The notes under the pieces are model-generated. The model searched no databases and had not been told where the DNA came from. It saw only the letters and a list, made by a program, of their open reading frames with translations. Made by a program: the position numbers and the translations under genes. 64,000 nucleotides of DNA, taken from NCBI RefSeq assembly GCF_031085375.1, contig NZ_JAVCWF010000001.1, positions 1,736,001-1,800,000 of the forward strand, in the 5' to 3' direction. The DNA is from Lactiplantibacillus brownii. GTDB lineage: Bacteria; Bacillota; Bacilli; Lactobacillales; Lactobacillaceae. Positions 10,009 to 17,808 of the stretch are shown here, one piece after another (position 1 is the first letter of the stretch; each line of letters starts with the position of its first letter).

Positions 10009-10072
10009 TATTTTTGAGGATTGAACTGTCCCATCAGTTCAGATCGTAGAATAGTTTTGGAGGTAATTTGGG

Positions 10073-10633
10073 TTGATTAAGATGAGAGATATCATCCGCG
10101 AAGGTAACGACACGTTACGAGCGGAAGCGAAACCAGTTAAGTTTCCATTGAGTCCGACTGATAAAAAATTGGCCGAGGATATGATGGCCTATTTGGAAAA
10201 TAGCCAGGATCCAGAGTTAGCTAAAAAGTATGGCCTCAGAGCCGGGGTTGGTCTGGCAGCACCACAAGTCGACATTTCGAAACAAATGGCCGCGGTACTG
10301 GTACCAGCTGAAGATGATAGTGCAAAACCAGTTTTTAAAGATGTCATTATTAATCCCGTCATCATTAGTCATTCAGTCCAAGCCGGTGCACTCACTGAAG
10401 GCGAAGGTTGTTTATCCGTTGACCGTGATATTTCCGGCTATGTGATTCGGCATGATCGCATCACCTTACGCTACTATAATATGGCCGGCGAACAAAAGAA
10501 GATTCGGTTGAAGAATTACCCAGCCATCGTTTGCCAACACGAAATTGATCATTTACATGGCATCTTGTTTTATGATCATATCAACGATGACAATCCTTTT
10601 GCGGCTGAGGATGACTTAGTATTAATTTCGTAA
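10073..10633 (+). CDS. def: Peptide deformylase, type II
   Basis: Fe2+ metallohydrolase that removes the N-formyl group from new proteins. All three motifs are present: GVGLAAPQ (motif I), EGCLS (motif II, metal-binding Cys) and QHEIDHLHG (motif III, two metal-binding His and catalytic Glu). The 186-residue size with the insertion before motif II fits type II enzymes of Firmicutes. The start is TTG 10073, 8 bases after GGAGGT; ATG three codons later is 17 bases away. Transcribed divergently from pdhA. Confidence 0.96.
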   Translation: MIKMRDIIREGNDTLRAEAKPVKFPLSPTDKKLAEDMMAYLENSQDPELAKKYGLRAGVGLAAPQVDISKQMAAVLVPAEDDSAKPVFKDVIINPVIISHSVQAGALTEGEGCLSVDRDISGYVIRHDRITLRYYNMAGEQKKIRLKNYPAIVCQHEIDHLHGILFYDHINDDNPFAAEDDLVLIS

Positions 10634-10639
10634 CCAACT

Positions 10640-10677
10640 AAAAAAACGTTTGGAATGAAAATTCCAAACGTTTTTTT
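10640..10677. terminator. Bidirectional terminator between def and the 164-residue gene
   Basis: Perfect stem AAAAAACGTTTGGAAT (10641-10656) / ATTCCAAACGTTTTTT, loop GAAA. A and T runs on both sides let it work for def (plus) and for the convergent gene ending at 10693 (minus). Confidence 0.9.
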
Positions 10678-10692
10678 GTTTCCCGTAAGTGC

Positions 10693-11187
10693 TTATTTAG
10701 ACTCCTGGCTCAAACGCCTCAGGTCTTCTAAATATTCAAGCGTTGCTTCATTCATTAAATAAGCAATATCAAGATGTAGCTGACCATCACGCAACCAAGC
10801 ATCCGTGACGCGCAAGGCTGGCCCAGCAGCCTGGTAAGCTGTAATTTGCTCATCACGGGCATAGGCTTGCAAATGATTATTTAAAATACGGCGAATCTCT
10901 GGCAGATCGGTCGCGACCATGCCAGGCGTCTCCAAGACATATTCAAACGCCATCACGCCGCGACCCCAAACATCGGCAACAGGGACAGAATGTAAAGCAC
11001 CACCAACTTGTTGTGCCACCGTGGTACTACTCAACTGGCCCAGAATCGTGCTCATCGCTTGATCGACAGTCCGCTGCCCTTTCAGCCGAATCTTCAAGGC
11101 GGCACGTTTTAGCACTTGGCGTCGTAAAACTTCATATATAATCACTGCTAAAATCAAGCCAATCAAAATTGTCAGCCATTTACCCAT
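10693..11187 (-). CDS. Unknown protein with N-terminal membrane anchor
   Basis: Function not recognised. The 164 residues begin with one hydrophobic segment (about 4-20, WLTILIGLILAVIIYEVL) followed by a basic stretch RRQVLKRAALKIRLK, so the rest should be cytoplasmic. The soluble part is mixed alpha/beta with conserved-looking phrases (GRGVMAFEYVLETPGM, RRILNNHLQAYARDEQ). The C-terminus resembles a small ligand or interaction domain but I cannot name a family. Monocistronic; convergent with def and divergent from rpoY-rnjA. Confidence 0.7.
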   Translation of the reverse strand: MGKWLTILIGLILAVIIYEVLRRQVLKRAALKIRLKGQRTVDQAMSTILGQLSSTTVAQQVGGALHSVPVADVWGRGVMAFEYVLETPGMVATDLPEIRRILNNHLQAYARDEQITAYQAAGPALRVTDAWLRDGQLHLDIAYLMNEATLEYLEDLRRLSQESK

Positions 11188-11322
11188 TCAGCATCCCTCA
11201 CATTTATTGTACGTTTATTCACAAAATCGCAATATTCACCGTTCGTAACTCGCTATTAGCATAGCATGTTTAATAAAAAATTTTTACCGAGAAACGCTTC
11301 TTTTTGAAGAAAGTTAACATTG

Positions 11323-11351
11323 TATACACCTCCGCAGAATTATGCTAAAAT
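11323..11351 (+). promoter_or_regulatory. Promoter of rpoY-rnjA (extended -10)
   Basis: TATACA (11323-11328), 17-base spacer ending in TGC, TAAAAT (11346-11351). It gives a leader of about 105 bases, longer than usual here. Confidence 0.55.
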
Positions 11352-11412
11352 GAAAGATAATTGTTGTGTTTACACAACCTGGTGTACGGATCAAACTTTT
11401 ATTTTTGCTACT

Positions 11413-11447
11413 ATTTAGAATGTCAGGTTCTAAATAAATATTTTTTT
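11413..11447 (+). promoter_or_regulatory. Terminator-like hairpin in the rpoY-rnjA leader
   Basis: Perfect 8-bp stem ATTTAGAA (11413-11420) / TTCTAAAT (11428-11435), 7-base loop, then AAATA and seven T (11441-11447), ending 6 bases before the rpoY Shine-Dalgarno. A second small hairpin (TTGTG/CACAA) lies upstream. It could attenuate transcription, stabilise the 5' end, or be an RNase J or RNase Y processing target; the T run begins 5 bases after the stem, so termination would be weak. Confidence 0.4.
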
Positions 11448-11463
11448 ATGAGGAGTTTTGTTA

Positions 11464-11682
11464 ATGATTTACAAAGTTTACTACCAAGAAACCAAAAAAC
11501 GGAACCCACAACGCGAAACGACACAAGCCCTGTATCTCGAAGCAGCTACTGAGGTTGACGCCCGCGTTTTGGTCGAAGATAACACTAAATTCAACATTGA
11601 ATTTATCGAACCGTTAGAAGGTAACTTCTTGGATTACGAACAAAAAAATCCAGAGTATCAACTAACGGAGTTTAATAAATGA
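11464..11682 (+). CDS. rpoY: DNA-directed RNA polymerase epsilon subunit (DUF1447, YkzG family)
   Basis: Small RNA polymerase accessory subunit of Firmicutes that binds the core near the beta' jaw. The 72 residues start [18 protein letters not shown] and carry the family phrases [17 protein letters not shown] and [19 protein letters not shown] 11464 follows GAGGAG with 8 bases; an in-frame TTG two codons upstream overlaps the RBS. The stop overlaps the rnjA start (ATGA), the conserved rpoY-rnjA pairing of this phylum. Confidence 0.95.
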   Translation: MIYKVYYQETKKRNPQRETTQALYLEAATEVDARVLVEDNTKFNIEFIEPLEGNFLDYEQKNPEYQLTEFNK

Positions 11683-13355
11683 AACGGTTAAACGTCAAAA
11701 ATAACGAAACCGCTGTTTTTGCAGTCGGCGGTTTGGGTGAAATTGGGAAAAACACTTATGGTGTCCAATTTCAGGACGAGATTATTCTGATTGATGCTGG
11801 TATCAAGTTCCCTGAAGATGAATTACTCGGAATTGATTACGTCATCCCAGATTATTCTTATCTAGTTGCAAATCAGCAAAAAATAAAAGCATTGGTGATT
11901 ACGCACGGACACGAAGATCACATTGGTGGGATTCCATTCCTACTCCAACAACTCAACGTGCCGATTTATGCCGGTCCCCTAGCCTTAGCCTTAATCAAGG
12001 GTAAGCTGGAAGAACATGGGCTCTTAAAAACCACAGAGTTACACGAAATCAACGAAGACACGGTGTTGAAATTTCGTAAGACTCGGGTTTCATTCTTTAG
12101 AACGACCCATTCCATTCCAGATACGTTAGGGATCGCCGTCCAAACACCACCTGGTACCATTGTGGAAACCGGGGATTATAAGTTCGACCTGACACCAATT
12201 ACGAATCAGCCACCGAACTTGCAACGGATGGCACACCTTGGTGAACGTGGTGTGTTGGCGTTGCTATCTGATAGTACCAACGCCGAACGGCCAATTTTCA
12301 CGAAATCAGAACGTTGGGTTGCCCAATCAATTCGTCATATTTTTGAAGGAATCGATGGTCGGATCATTTTCGCCACCTTCGCTTCAAATATCTCTCGAAT
12401 TCAAGAAGCCGCCCAAGTTGCGTTGGAACACCATCGTAAAATTGCCGTCTTCGGTCGTAGTATGGAAGGTGCCATTGTCAATGGCCGTGAGCTGGGATAC
12501 TTAAACATTCCAGATGAAGCGATCGTTGATGCCAATGATATTAAATCATTGCCAGCGAATAAAGTCATGATCTTATGTACGGGTTCGCAAGGTGAACCCA
12601 TGGCGGCCCTTTCACGGATTGCCAACGGGACCCATCGCCAGATTTCTGTTCAACCTGGTGACACGGTCATCTTCTCTAGCTCGCCGATTCCTGGTAACAC
12701 TTTGAGTGTTAACCATGTGATCAACGAACTTGAAGAAGCCGGTGCCCATGTGATCCATGGGAAAGTCAATAACATTCATACTTCTGGTCATGGTGGCCAA
12801 GAAGAACAAAAATTGATGCTTCGCTTAATGAAGCCCAAGTTCTTCATGCCTATTCATGGGGAATATCGGATGTTAAAGATTCACACCGAATTGGCCGAAC
12901 AATGTGGTGTCCCACTTGATCATAGCTTTATCTTGGAAAACGGTGATGTCTTAGCCTTAACCAAGGATTCAGCACGAGTGGCTGGTCATTTTGGTGCTGG
13001 CGATGTTTATGTCGATGGCTCTGGCATTGGCGACATTGGTAACGTGGTGTTACGTGACCGTCAAGTTCTTTCAGAAGAAGGCTTGGTCGTTGTCGTTGCC
13101 ACAATTGATCTTAAGAAAAAAGAAATTCAAGCCGGACCAGACATCCTTTCACGTGGCTTCGTCTATATGCGTGAATCTGGTGATTTAATCAATGAAGCGC
13201 GGCGGCACGTCTTCCGCACGATTCGTCGCAAGATGAAGAGTGATAAGGCCAGTGAAGCGACGATTCGCAATGCGATTATCGACGACTTACAAAGTTTCTT
13301 GTTTGACAAGACTGAACGGCATCCGATGATTTTACCGATGCTAATCATGAATTAA
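11679..13355 (+). CDS. rnjA: Ribonuclease J1
   Basis: Metallo-beta-lactamase/beta-CASP nuclease with 5'-3' exo- and endonuclease activity in mRNA decay and rRNA maturation. Visible: [12 protein letters not shown] near the N-terminus, the zinc motif HGHEDHIGG (about residues 75-83), the beta-CASP phrases [18 protein letters not shown] and CTGSQGEP, and SSSPIPGNT, followed by [10 protein letters not shown] and [10 protein letters not shown]. The 558-residue length is standard. Start ATG overlaps rpoY by 4 bases, with GGAG 8-10 bases upstream. Confidence 0.97.
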   Translation: MKRLNVKNNETAVFAVGGLGEIGKNTYGVQFQDEIILIDAGIKFPEDELLGIDYVIPDYSYLVANQQKIKALVITHGHEDHIGGIPFLLQQLNVPIYAGPLALALIKGKLEEHGLLKTTELHEINEDTVLKFRKTRVSFFRTTHSIPDTLGIAVQTPPGTIVETGDYKFDLTPITNQPPNLQRMAHLGERGVLALLSDSTNAERPIFTKSERWVAQSIRHIFEGIDGRIIFATFASNISRIQEAAQVALEHHRKIAVFGRSMEGAIVNGRELGYLNIPDEAIVDANDIKSLPANKVMILCTGSQGEPMAALSRIANGTHRQISVQPGDTVIFSSSPIPGNTLSVNHVINELEEAGAHVIHGKVNNIHTSGHGGQEEQKLMLRLMKPKFFMPIHGEYRMLKIHTELAEQCGVPLDHSFILENGDVLALTKDSARVAGHFGAGDVYVDGSGIGDIGNVVLRDRQVLSEEGLVVVVATIDLKKKEIQAGPDILSRGFVYMRESGDLINEARRHVFRTIRRKMKSDKASEATIRNAIIDDLQSFLFDKTERHPMILPMLIMN

Positions 13356-13361
13356 AACCCT

Positions 13362-13388
13362 GCCGGAACGAGCCTGTTCCGGCTTTTT
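13362..13388 (+). terminator. Intrinsic terminator of rpoY-rnjA
   Basis: Perfect 8-bp stem GCCGGAAC (13362-13369) / GTTCCGGC, 6-base loop, then five T. Confidence 0.9.
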
Positions 13389-13438
13389 GTGGTGTAAGGG
13401 TCAGGTCAACCCTGATTCGATCTTAGTGAGGTGTAAAT

Positions 13439-14401
13439 TTGACGACTGAATACGACATTATAATCAATGAGTTGGCTGGATCTGGTCACGGCAAAGCGGT
13501 TTGGGAAATCGTCAAGCCCCTGCTCGAACAACGCCAAATCGTTTTTGAGTCCCGTGTGTCGGAGTATGCCGGTCATACGACTCGCTTAGCGACTCAATTC
13601 GCTGAACAACAGCGCCAAAAGCCGGCCGATGTGACCACCGTCCTATTAGTTATTGGTGGTGATGGCACATTAAACGAGGCCCTCAATGGGTTAATGCAAG
13701 TGCCGACTGATCATCCGATGCCCCTCGCCTACATCCCTGGTGGTTCCGGTAATGACTTTGCTCGCGGACTTGAGATGGCTACCGATCCTGCCATTGCACT
13801 GGCACAGGTGCTTAACAACCTACGTGCCCGGCCATTAACCATTGGCTATTATCATGAAACTTTAAAAAATGAACACCGTTACTTCGTCAATAACGTCGGG
13901 TTGGGCTTTGACGCTCAAATCGTTGATGATACCAATCGGAGTAAAAAGAAGGGCAAGCTTGGGCATTGGGCCTATCTGAGTAACGCGTTAAAAGCGTATT
14001 CTCAACAAGAGGGTTACCCCCTGACCGTGCATATTGGTCGCCAGCGTGATCATTATCGCCATGCGTTTCTATGTACGGTTTCGAATCATCCGTATTTTGG
14101 TGGCGGCGTCAAAATTTTGCCACAGGCCAATATTCACGACGATCAACTAGAATTGATCGTCGTTGAAGAACCCCATTGGTGGATTATTTTGTGGCTATTC
14201 ATCCTACTATTAATGGGTGGCCGACATCTGAATTCTCGCTTTGTCCATCACTATCGCAGTGATAAGCTCCATTTACTCGTCAACTCCGTTGAAATTGGTC
14301 AAATGGATGGTCAGACGATTGGTAACCGCAATTACGATCTCTATTTATCGACTCAAACTTATCCATTTTGGATTGATACAAGTATCCATGATCATTATTG
14401 A
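13439..14401 (+). CDS. Diacylglycerol kinase-family lipid kinase (DgkB/YegS type)
   Basis: Lipid kinase of the DAGK catalytic family; recycling of diacylglycerol from lipoteichoic acid synthesis is the usual role, but a paralogous lipid substrate is possible. The 320-residue protein has the nucleotide-binding VIGGDGTLNEALNG (about 72-85), IPGGSGNDFARGL (about 98-110), FVNNVGLGFDAQIVD, and the C-terminal LELIVVEE and GQMDGQ phrases. A hydrophobic stretch WWIILWLFILLLMGG near residue 245 may be membrane-associated. Start TTG 13439 follows GTGAGGTG; there is no other in-frame start near. Own terminator downstream. Confidence 0.88.
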   Translation: MTTEYDIIINELAGSGHGKAVWEIVKPLLEQRQIVFESRVSEYAGHTTRLATQFAEQQRQKPADVTTVLLVIGGDGTLNEALNGLMQVPTDHPMPLAYIPGGSGNDFARGLEMATDPAIALAQVLNNLRARPLTIGYYHETLKNEHRYFVNNVGLGFDAQIVDDTNRSKKKGKLGHWAYLSNALKAYSQQEGYPLTVHIGRQRDHYRHAFLCTVSNHPYFGGGVKILPQANIHDDQLELIVVEEPHWWIILWLFILLLMGGRHLNSRFVHHYRSDKLHLLVNSVEIGQMDGQTIGNRNYDLYLSTQTYPFWIDTSIHDHY

Positions 14402-14420
14402 TCATAACCGACACTAAAAG

Positions 14421-14473
14421 GTCCGCTAATCAGCCCTGAATTTTACATTCAGAGTGACTAGCGGACGTTTTTT
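14421..14473 (+). terminator. Intrinsic terminator of the lipid kinase gene
   Basis: Outer stem GTCCGCTA (14421-14428) / TAGCGGAC (14459-14466) enclosing an inner CTGAA-TTCAG hairpin, then seven T. Confidence 0.85.
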
Positions 14474-14559
14474 TGTCTTCTTCAATAACTGATTCCTTGA
14501 GATTGTCATGACTAGATTGACTTAATCTAATGGCACCGTTAATCCTGAACAAGACTAAC

Positions 14560-14763
14560 TCAATCTTCCGAAGCATTAATTGCTTCCAGCAGCATATCAA
14601 GCTGTTCACATTTTTGGGAGAGATGACTCACCCGTTCTCGTAAATGCGGGTAAATCGTAACCACCCGTGAGCGATCCTGTTGGCGTAAAGCCATGCCCTT
14701 CAAGCGATCCAATTCTGTGTTCGCCTGTTGGTATTCTTCCAGAATCTCAAATCTGTTACTCAC
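14560..14763 (-). CDS. Small coiled-coil protein of unknown function
   Basis: A 67-residue, highly charged helical protein (MSNRFEILEEYQQANTEL and so on) with heptad-like leucines, no membrane segment and no recognised domain. GTG 14763 is preceded by GAGGAAG with 8-base spacing, which supports real translation. It is preceded on the same strand by the NlpC/P60 gene, but that gene's terminator separates them. Confidence 0.6.
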   Translation of the reverse strand: MSNRFEILEEYQQANTELDRLKGMALRQQDRSRVVTIYPHLRERVSHLSQKCEQLDMLLEAINASED

Positions 14764-14871
14764 TTAAAACACTTCCTCAAAACAATATTCTGTCTGTAAA
14801 AAAAGCAGCAGAATTAATATAACACAAACACACCCATTAATAAATCAAAAAATTAAAAAAAGTTACCAACA

Positions 14872-14917
14872 CAAAAACAGCCAAGCTAGCCCACTGATTG
14901 TAGGAAGCTGGCTGTTT
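14872..14917 (-). terminator. Intrinsic terminator of the NlpC/P60 gene
   Basis: Stem AACAGCCAAGCT / AGCTGGCTGTT with one mismatch or bulge and a 16-18 base loop, then TTTTTG on the minus strand, 20 bases after the stop. Confidence 0.8.
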
Positions 14918-14936
14918 ATTTAAGCAACAATTTAAG

Positions 14937-16325
14937 TTATTTTACCGTACCGGCAAAACTAGGCATGAACGCTGAATTAATTGTTTGTACCTGGACATTT
15001 TGACCTTCAGTTGGTGCAGCCACATATTGGTTGTTCCCAATATAGATCGCATCATGCCATGTTGCACCACGGGAACCCCAGAATAAGATATCCCCTGGTT
15101 GCGCACTAGCAACTGAATGAGATGACACATACGCTTCTTGTGCTACGGTGTTATGTGGCAAACTAATGCCAGCCGCATGCAAGTAAACATATGAAACTAA
15201 GCCAGAACAATCCATCCCCGAAAGCGTGCTACCACCCCAAACATATGGAATATTAGCATTAGCTAACTTCAAGGCTAAACTCGTTACAGAACCCGTACTG
15301 AGATCAGAGTTGCTGGTCGTTGTACTACTACTGTTATTAGTCGTTGCCGTTGAGCTCGCTTGTGACGCTGAAGACGTTGCCGCAGAGGTCGTACTACTTT
15401 GAGCAGCGGATGAGCTACTCTGTGAAGCGCTGCTAGTGCTGCTTTGAGAAGCAGTATTAGTATTGCTTTGACTGGCAGTACTGTTGCTCTGTGACGTTGT
15501 TGAGCTACTTTGGTTAGTGGTCGTCGTCGCGGTACTACTTTGACTAGCCGCAGAAGAAACTTGGGTACTTGCACTACTTGTCGCTTGCGAAGAAGCACTC
15601 GTCGTACTTGAAGCAGCAACCGGACGCAATACAGCCGTCTGTGCAGGGGCAACTGACGAGCTTTCACTCGTTACGCTGCTGGCACTAACAACTGAACTTG
15701 CACTCGTTGCGGTACTGGATGACGATGAAGCAGCGCTAACGGAACCCTGAACTTCCGTGCTTTCACTGGCTGCACTCGTACTGGTCGAAGCAACTGGCGT
15801 ACTCTCACTGGCAGTACTCGTCGCACTGGTAGCTGTTGAAGCAGTCGTACTAGAACTAACCGCACTAGCAGGTGTTGCAGTCTTCGTGGTAGCAGAAGTT
15901 GCTGCTTTCGTTGACGTTGCACCTGGCACTTGAATGTTTTGACCAACCACGATCAAATCACCCGACAAGCTATTTAGCGTTTGTAGTTCATGGACTGAGG
16001 TTTGATACTTATCAGCTAAATCCCATAAAGTATCGCCAGCTTTAACGGTATATGTACCCTTTTTGGCTGATGATGATGAGGATTCCCCACTAATTTGTAA
16101 CTTTTGACCAACATAAATTAAACTAGAATTACCATTAAGAGATGCTGAATTTAACTTCTCGACACTCTTGATTGAAACACCATGTTGCTGAGCGAGACCC
16201 CAGACCGTATCATTTTGTTTGACGGTTACTGTGGCAGCATTGGCAGCTTGTCCTGTGGCAAGCAATAAACCAACGGCACCAACCGTACCGGCTAGGACCT
16301 TGCCCGTTGTATGTGCTTGTGACAT
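14937..16325 (-). CDS. Secreted peptidoglycan hydrolase: signal peptide, 2x LysM, Ser/Thr/Ala linker, NlpC/P60
   Basis: Probable D-Glu-mDAP endopeptidase of the cell wall. Parts: signal peptide 1-30 (basic start, hydrophobic core LAGTVGAVGLLLATG, cleavage after AANA); LysM 1 (about 32-78) and LysM 2 (about 91-133) for peptidoglycan binding; a low-complexity Ser/Ala/Thr linker (about 136-345), a likely O-glycosylation zone; NlpC/P60 domain (349-462) with Cys373 in MDCSGLVSYVY and His424 in WHDAIYIG. The usual third polar residue (His/Asn/Gln before the AP motif) is Ala436 in QYVAAPTEG, so the third position differs. L. plantarum has several such enzymes (LytA-LytD); this resembles LytC from memory. 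ATG 16325 follows AAAGGAG; the GTG at 16334 abuts it. Confidence 0.92.
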   Translation of the reverse strand: MSQAHTTGKVLAGTVGAVGLLLATGQAANAATVTVKQNDTVWGLAQQHGVSIKSVEKLNSASLNGNSSLIYVGQKLQISGESSSSSAKKGTYTVKAGDTLWDLADKYQTSVHELQTLNSLSGDLIVVGQNIQVPGATSTKAATSATTKTATPASAVSSSTTASTATSATSTASESTPVASTSTSAASESTEVQGSVSAASSSSSTATSASSVVSASSVTSESSSVAPAQTAVLRPVAASSTTSASSQATSSASTQVSSAASQSSTATTTTNQSSSTTSQSNSTASQSNTNTASQSSTSSASQSSSSAAQSSTTSAATSSASQASSTATTNNSSSTTTSNSDLSTGSVTSLALKLANANIPYVWGGSTLSGMDCSGLVSYVYLHAAGISLPHNTVAQEAYVSSHSVASAQPGDILFWGSRGATWHDAIYIGNNQYVAAPTEGQNVQVQTINSAFMPSFAGTVK

Positions 16326-16436
16326 TAACTTCACTCCTTTAGCAAATTATAAACACTCTTACCTGAAATATGATAACTAACTGTGGTATACAGACTTCTT
16401 AATGAAATCTTAATACCTTAGACAAATCATAACTTT

Positions 16437-16464
16437 ATTGTAGCACATCTTCTGAAAATGCAAA
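16437..16464 (-). promoter_or_regulatory. Promoter of the NlpC/P60 gene
   Basis: TTTGCA (16459-16464), 16-base spacer ending TGC, TACAAT (16437-16442). It implies a leader of about 105 bases. Confidence 0.55.
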
Positions 16465-16663
16465 CCAGAATCACTTATTTTTTAATAAAACAGTCCGTTT
16501 ATTTTTATAATTAGTTGTTAATGTCAAACGAATACAAGTCCCCGTCAGATCAAGGTTTATCCAGATTGTCATTTGCCTAACGCTTTGATAGGCCAACCGT
16601 TAGTCTTTTAGACGAAAACGGTACCAGTAATTAAGCAATTTATGTCATTATCCGCATTAATAA
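16465..16663. other. AT-rich intergenic stretch between prs and the NlpC/P60 gene
   Basis: About 200 bases (within a 389-base gap) without a supported gene or RNA. I see no symmetric element in it apart from the flanking promoter and terminator. Confidence 0.5.
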
Positions 16664-16704
16664 GTCAAAAAAATAACGAACTCAAATTTTTGTTTGAGTT
16701 CGTT
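16664..16704 (-). terminator. Intrinsic terminator of the prs paralogue
   Basis: Perfect 12-bp stem AACGAACTCAAA (16675-16686) / TTTGAGTTCGTT (16693-16704), 6-base loop, followed on the minus strand by ATTTTTTTGAC. Confidence 0.9.
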
Positions 16705-16714
16705 AACGTCGTAC

Positions 16715-17680
16715 TTAAATCTTCGGATCAAATAGACTATCAACCGGTTGTTGTTCATGAACTAATTTAATTGCATCACCCAAGAGTGGTCCGACCGAAA
16801 GTTGTACTAATTTGTCAAACTGCTTGGCTGCTGGAATTTGAATCGTATCTGTCACAATGACTTTTTCCAAAGCAGAAGCTTGTAACTTCTCTGGCGCATC
16901 CTGCGAAAGAATCGCATGGGTTGCACAACCATAGACCTTAGCAGCACCAGCTTGCTTCAAGGCAGTTGCCGAAACATCAAATCGCGTGCCAGTATCAATC
17001 ATATCGTCGATCACAATCGCGATACGACCATTGACCTCACCAATAATACTGTTAGGCACGATGCCATCATCATCAGGGTGCCGATTATCAATAATTGCAA
17101 TGGGCGCTCCTAGTAGTTCCGCCATCTTGCGCGCACGTGAAACACCTGCATGGTCTGGCGAGACCACAACCAAATTATCCGTAATTCCACGATCTTTAAA
17201 GTACCCCGCTAAGATGGGGGCTGCCAATAAATGATCAACTGGAATATCAAAGAACCCTTGAATTTGGGCTGCATGCAGATCAATGGTTAAAATCCGCGTT
17301 GCGCGATCTTTTTCTAGTAATGTCGCAATCAACTTAGCGGTGATTGGTTCCCGTGAACGCGCTTTGCGATCTTGACGAGAATAACCGTAATATGGGATTA
17401 CCACATTGATTTCACTAGCACTAGCGCGGCGTAAGGCATCAATCATAATCAAAAGTTCAAGAATCGTATCATTGACGGGTTCAGAAATAGATTGAATCAC
17501 AAAAACTTCTGCCCCACGAATACTTTCTTCTATATTAATTTGAATTTCGCCATCACTAAAGCGTTTAACAGAACTTTTGCCTAGCGGGATGCCAACCCGT
17601 TCTGAAATTTTCTGTGCTAATGGCAAATTAGAATTTAAGGCAAATAACTTTAACTTGGCACTTGATTCATCTACTGACAT
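16715..17680 (-). CDS. Ribose-phosphate pyrophosphokinase paralogue with altered catalytic loop
   Basis: Overall a class I PRPP synthetase: 321 residues, [33 protein letters not shown], the metal/ATP His135 in [15 protein letters not shown], and [15 protein letters not shown]. Two normally invariant sites differ. The flexible-loop motif D-K-R-R-P reads DNRHP, so the catalytic Lys and Arg (Lys197 and Arg199 in Bacillus subtilis, from memory) are Asn199 and His201. The ribose-phosphate loop DTxGT reads DTGTR (229-233). L. plantarum carries two prs genes, and this is likely the divergent one (prs2); activity may be lost, reduced or regulatory. ATG 17680 follows GGAGG. Monocistronic, with its own promoter and terminator. 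Confidence 0.88.
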   Translation of the reverse strand: MSVDESSAKLKLFALNSNLPLAQKISERVGIPLGKSSVKRFSDGEIQINIEESIRGAEVFVIQSISEPVNDTILELLIMIDALRRASASEINVVIPYYGYSRQDRKARSREPITAKLIATLLEKDRATRILTIDLHAAQIQGFFDIPVDHLLAAPILAGYFKDRGITDNLVVVSPDHAGVSRARKMAELLGAPIAIIDNRHPDDDGIVPNSIIGEVNGRIAIVIDDMIDTGTRFDVSATALKQAGAAKVYGCATHAILSQDAPEKLQASALEKVIVTDTIQIPAAKQFDKLVQLSVGPLLGDAIKLVHEQQPVDSLFDPKI

Positions 17681-17719
17681 AACAACCTCCAGAGAATAGT
17701 TTCATGACATATATGCTTA

Positions 17720-17728
17720 ATTATAGCA
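17720..17728 (-). promoter_or_regulatory. Extended -10 promoter of the prs paralogue
   Basis: Consensus TGCTATAAT on the minus strand (TATAAT 17720-17725). No good -35; the 17-bp upstream position falls at the foot of the recD2 terminator hairpin. Leader about 35 bases. Confidence 0.55.
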
Positions 17729-17746
17729 GTATCCAACTTGAATAAC

Positions 17747-17792
17747 AGATAAAAGCTGACCTAAATCAGTAAATTTAGGTCAGCTTTTATCT
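17747..17792 (-). terminator. Terminator of the recD2 operon
   Basis: Perfect 20-bp inverted repeat (arms 17747-17766 and 17773-17792), 6-base loop, with TTTTATCT at the 3' side on the minus strand, 17 bases after the recD2 stop. Confidence 0.85.
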
Positions 17793-17808
17793 TGTTATAG
17801 GCAACTAA

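Noticed and set aside
15284..15946. Long open frames in other frames across the Ser/Ala/Thr-rich region of the NlpC/P60 gene
   Set aside because: They arise from the repetitive codon pattern of the low-complexity linker, have Arg/Leu-rich nonsense composition and no RBS.
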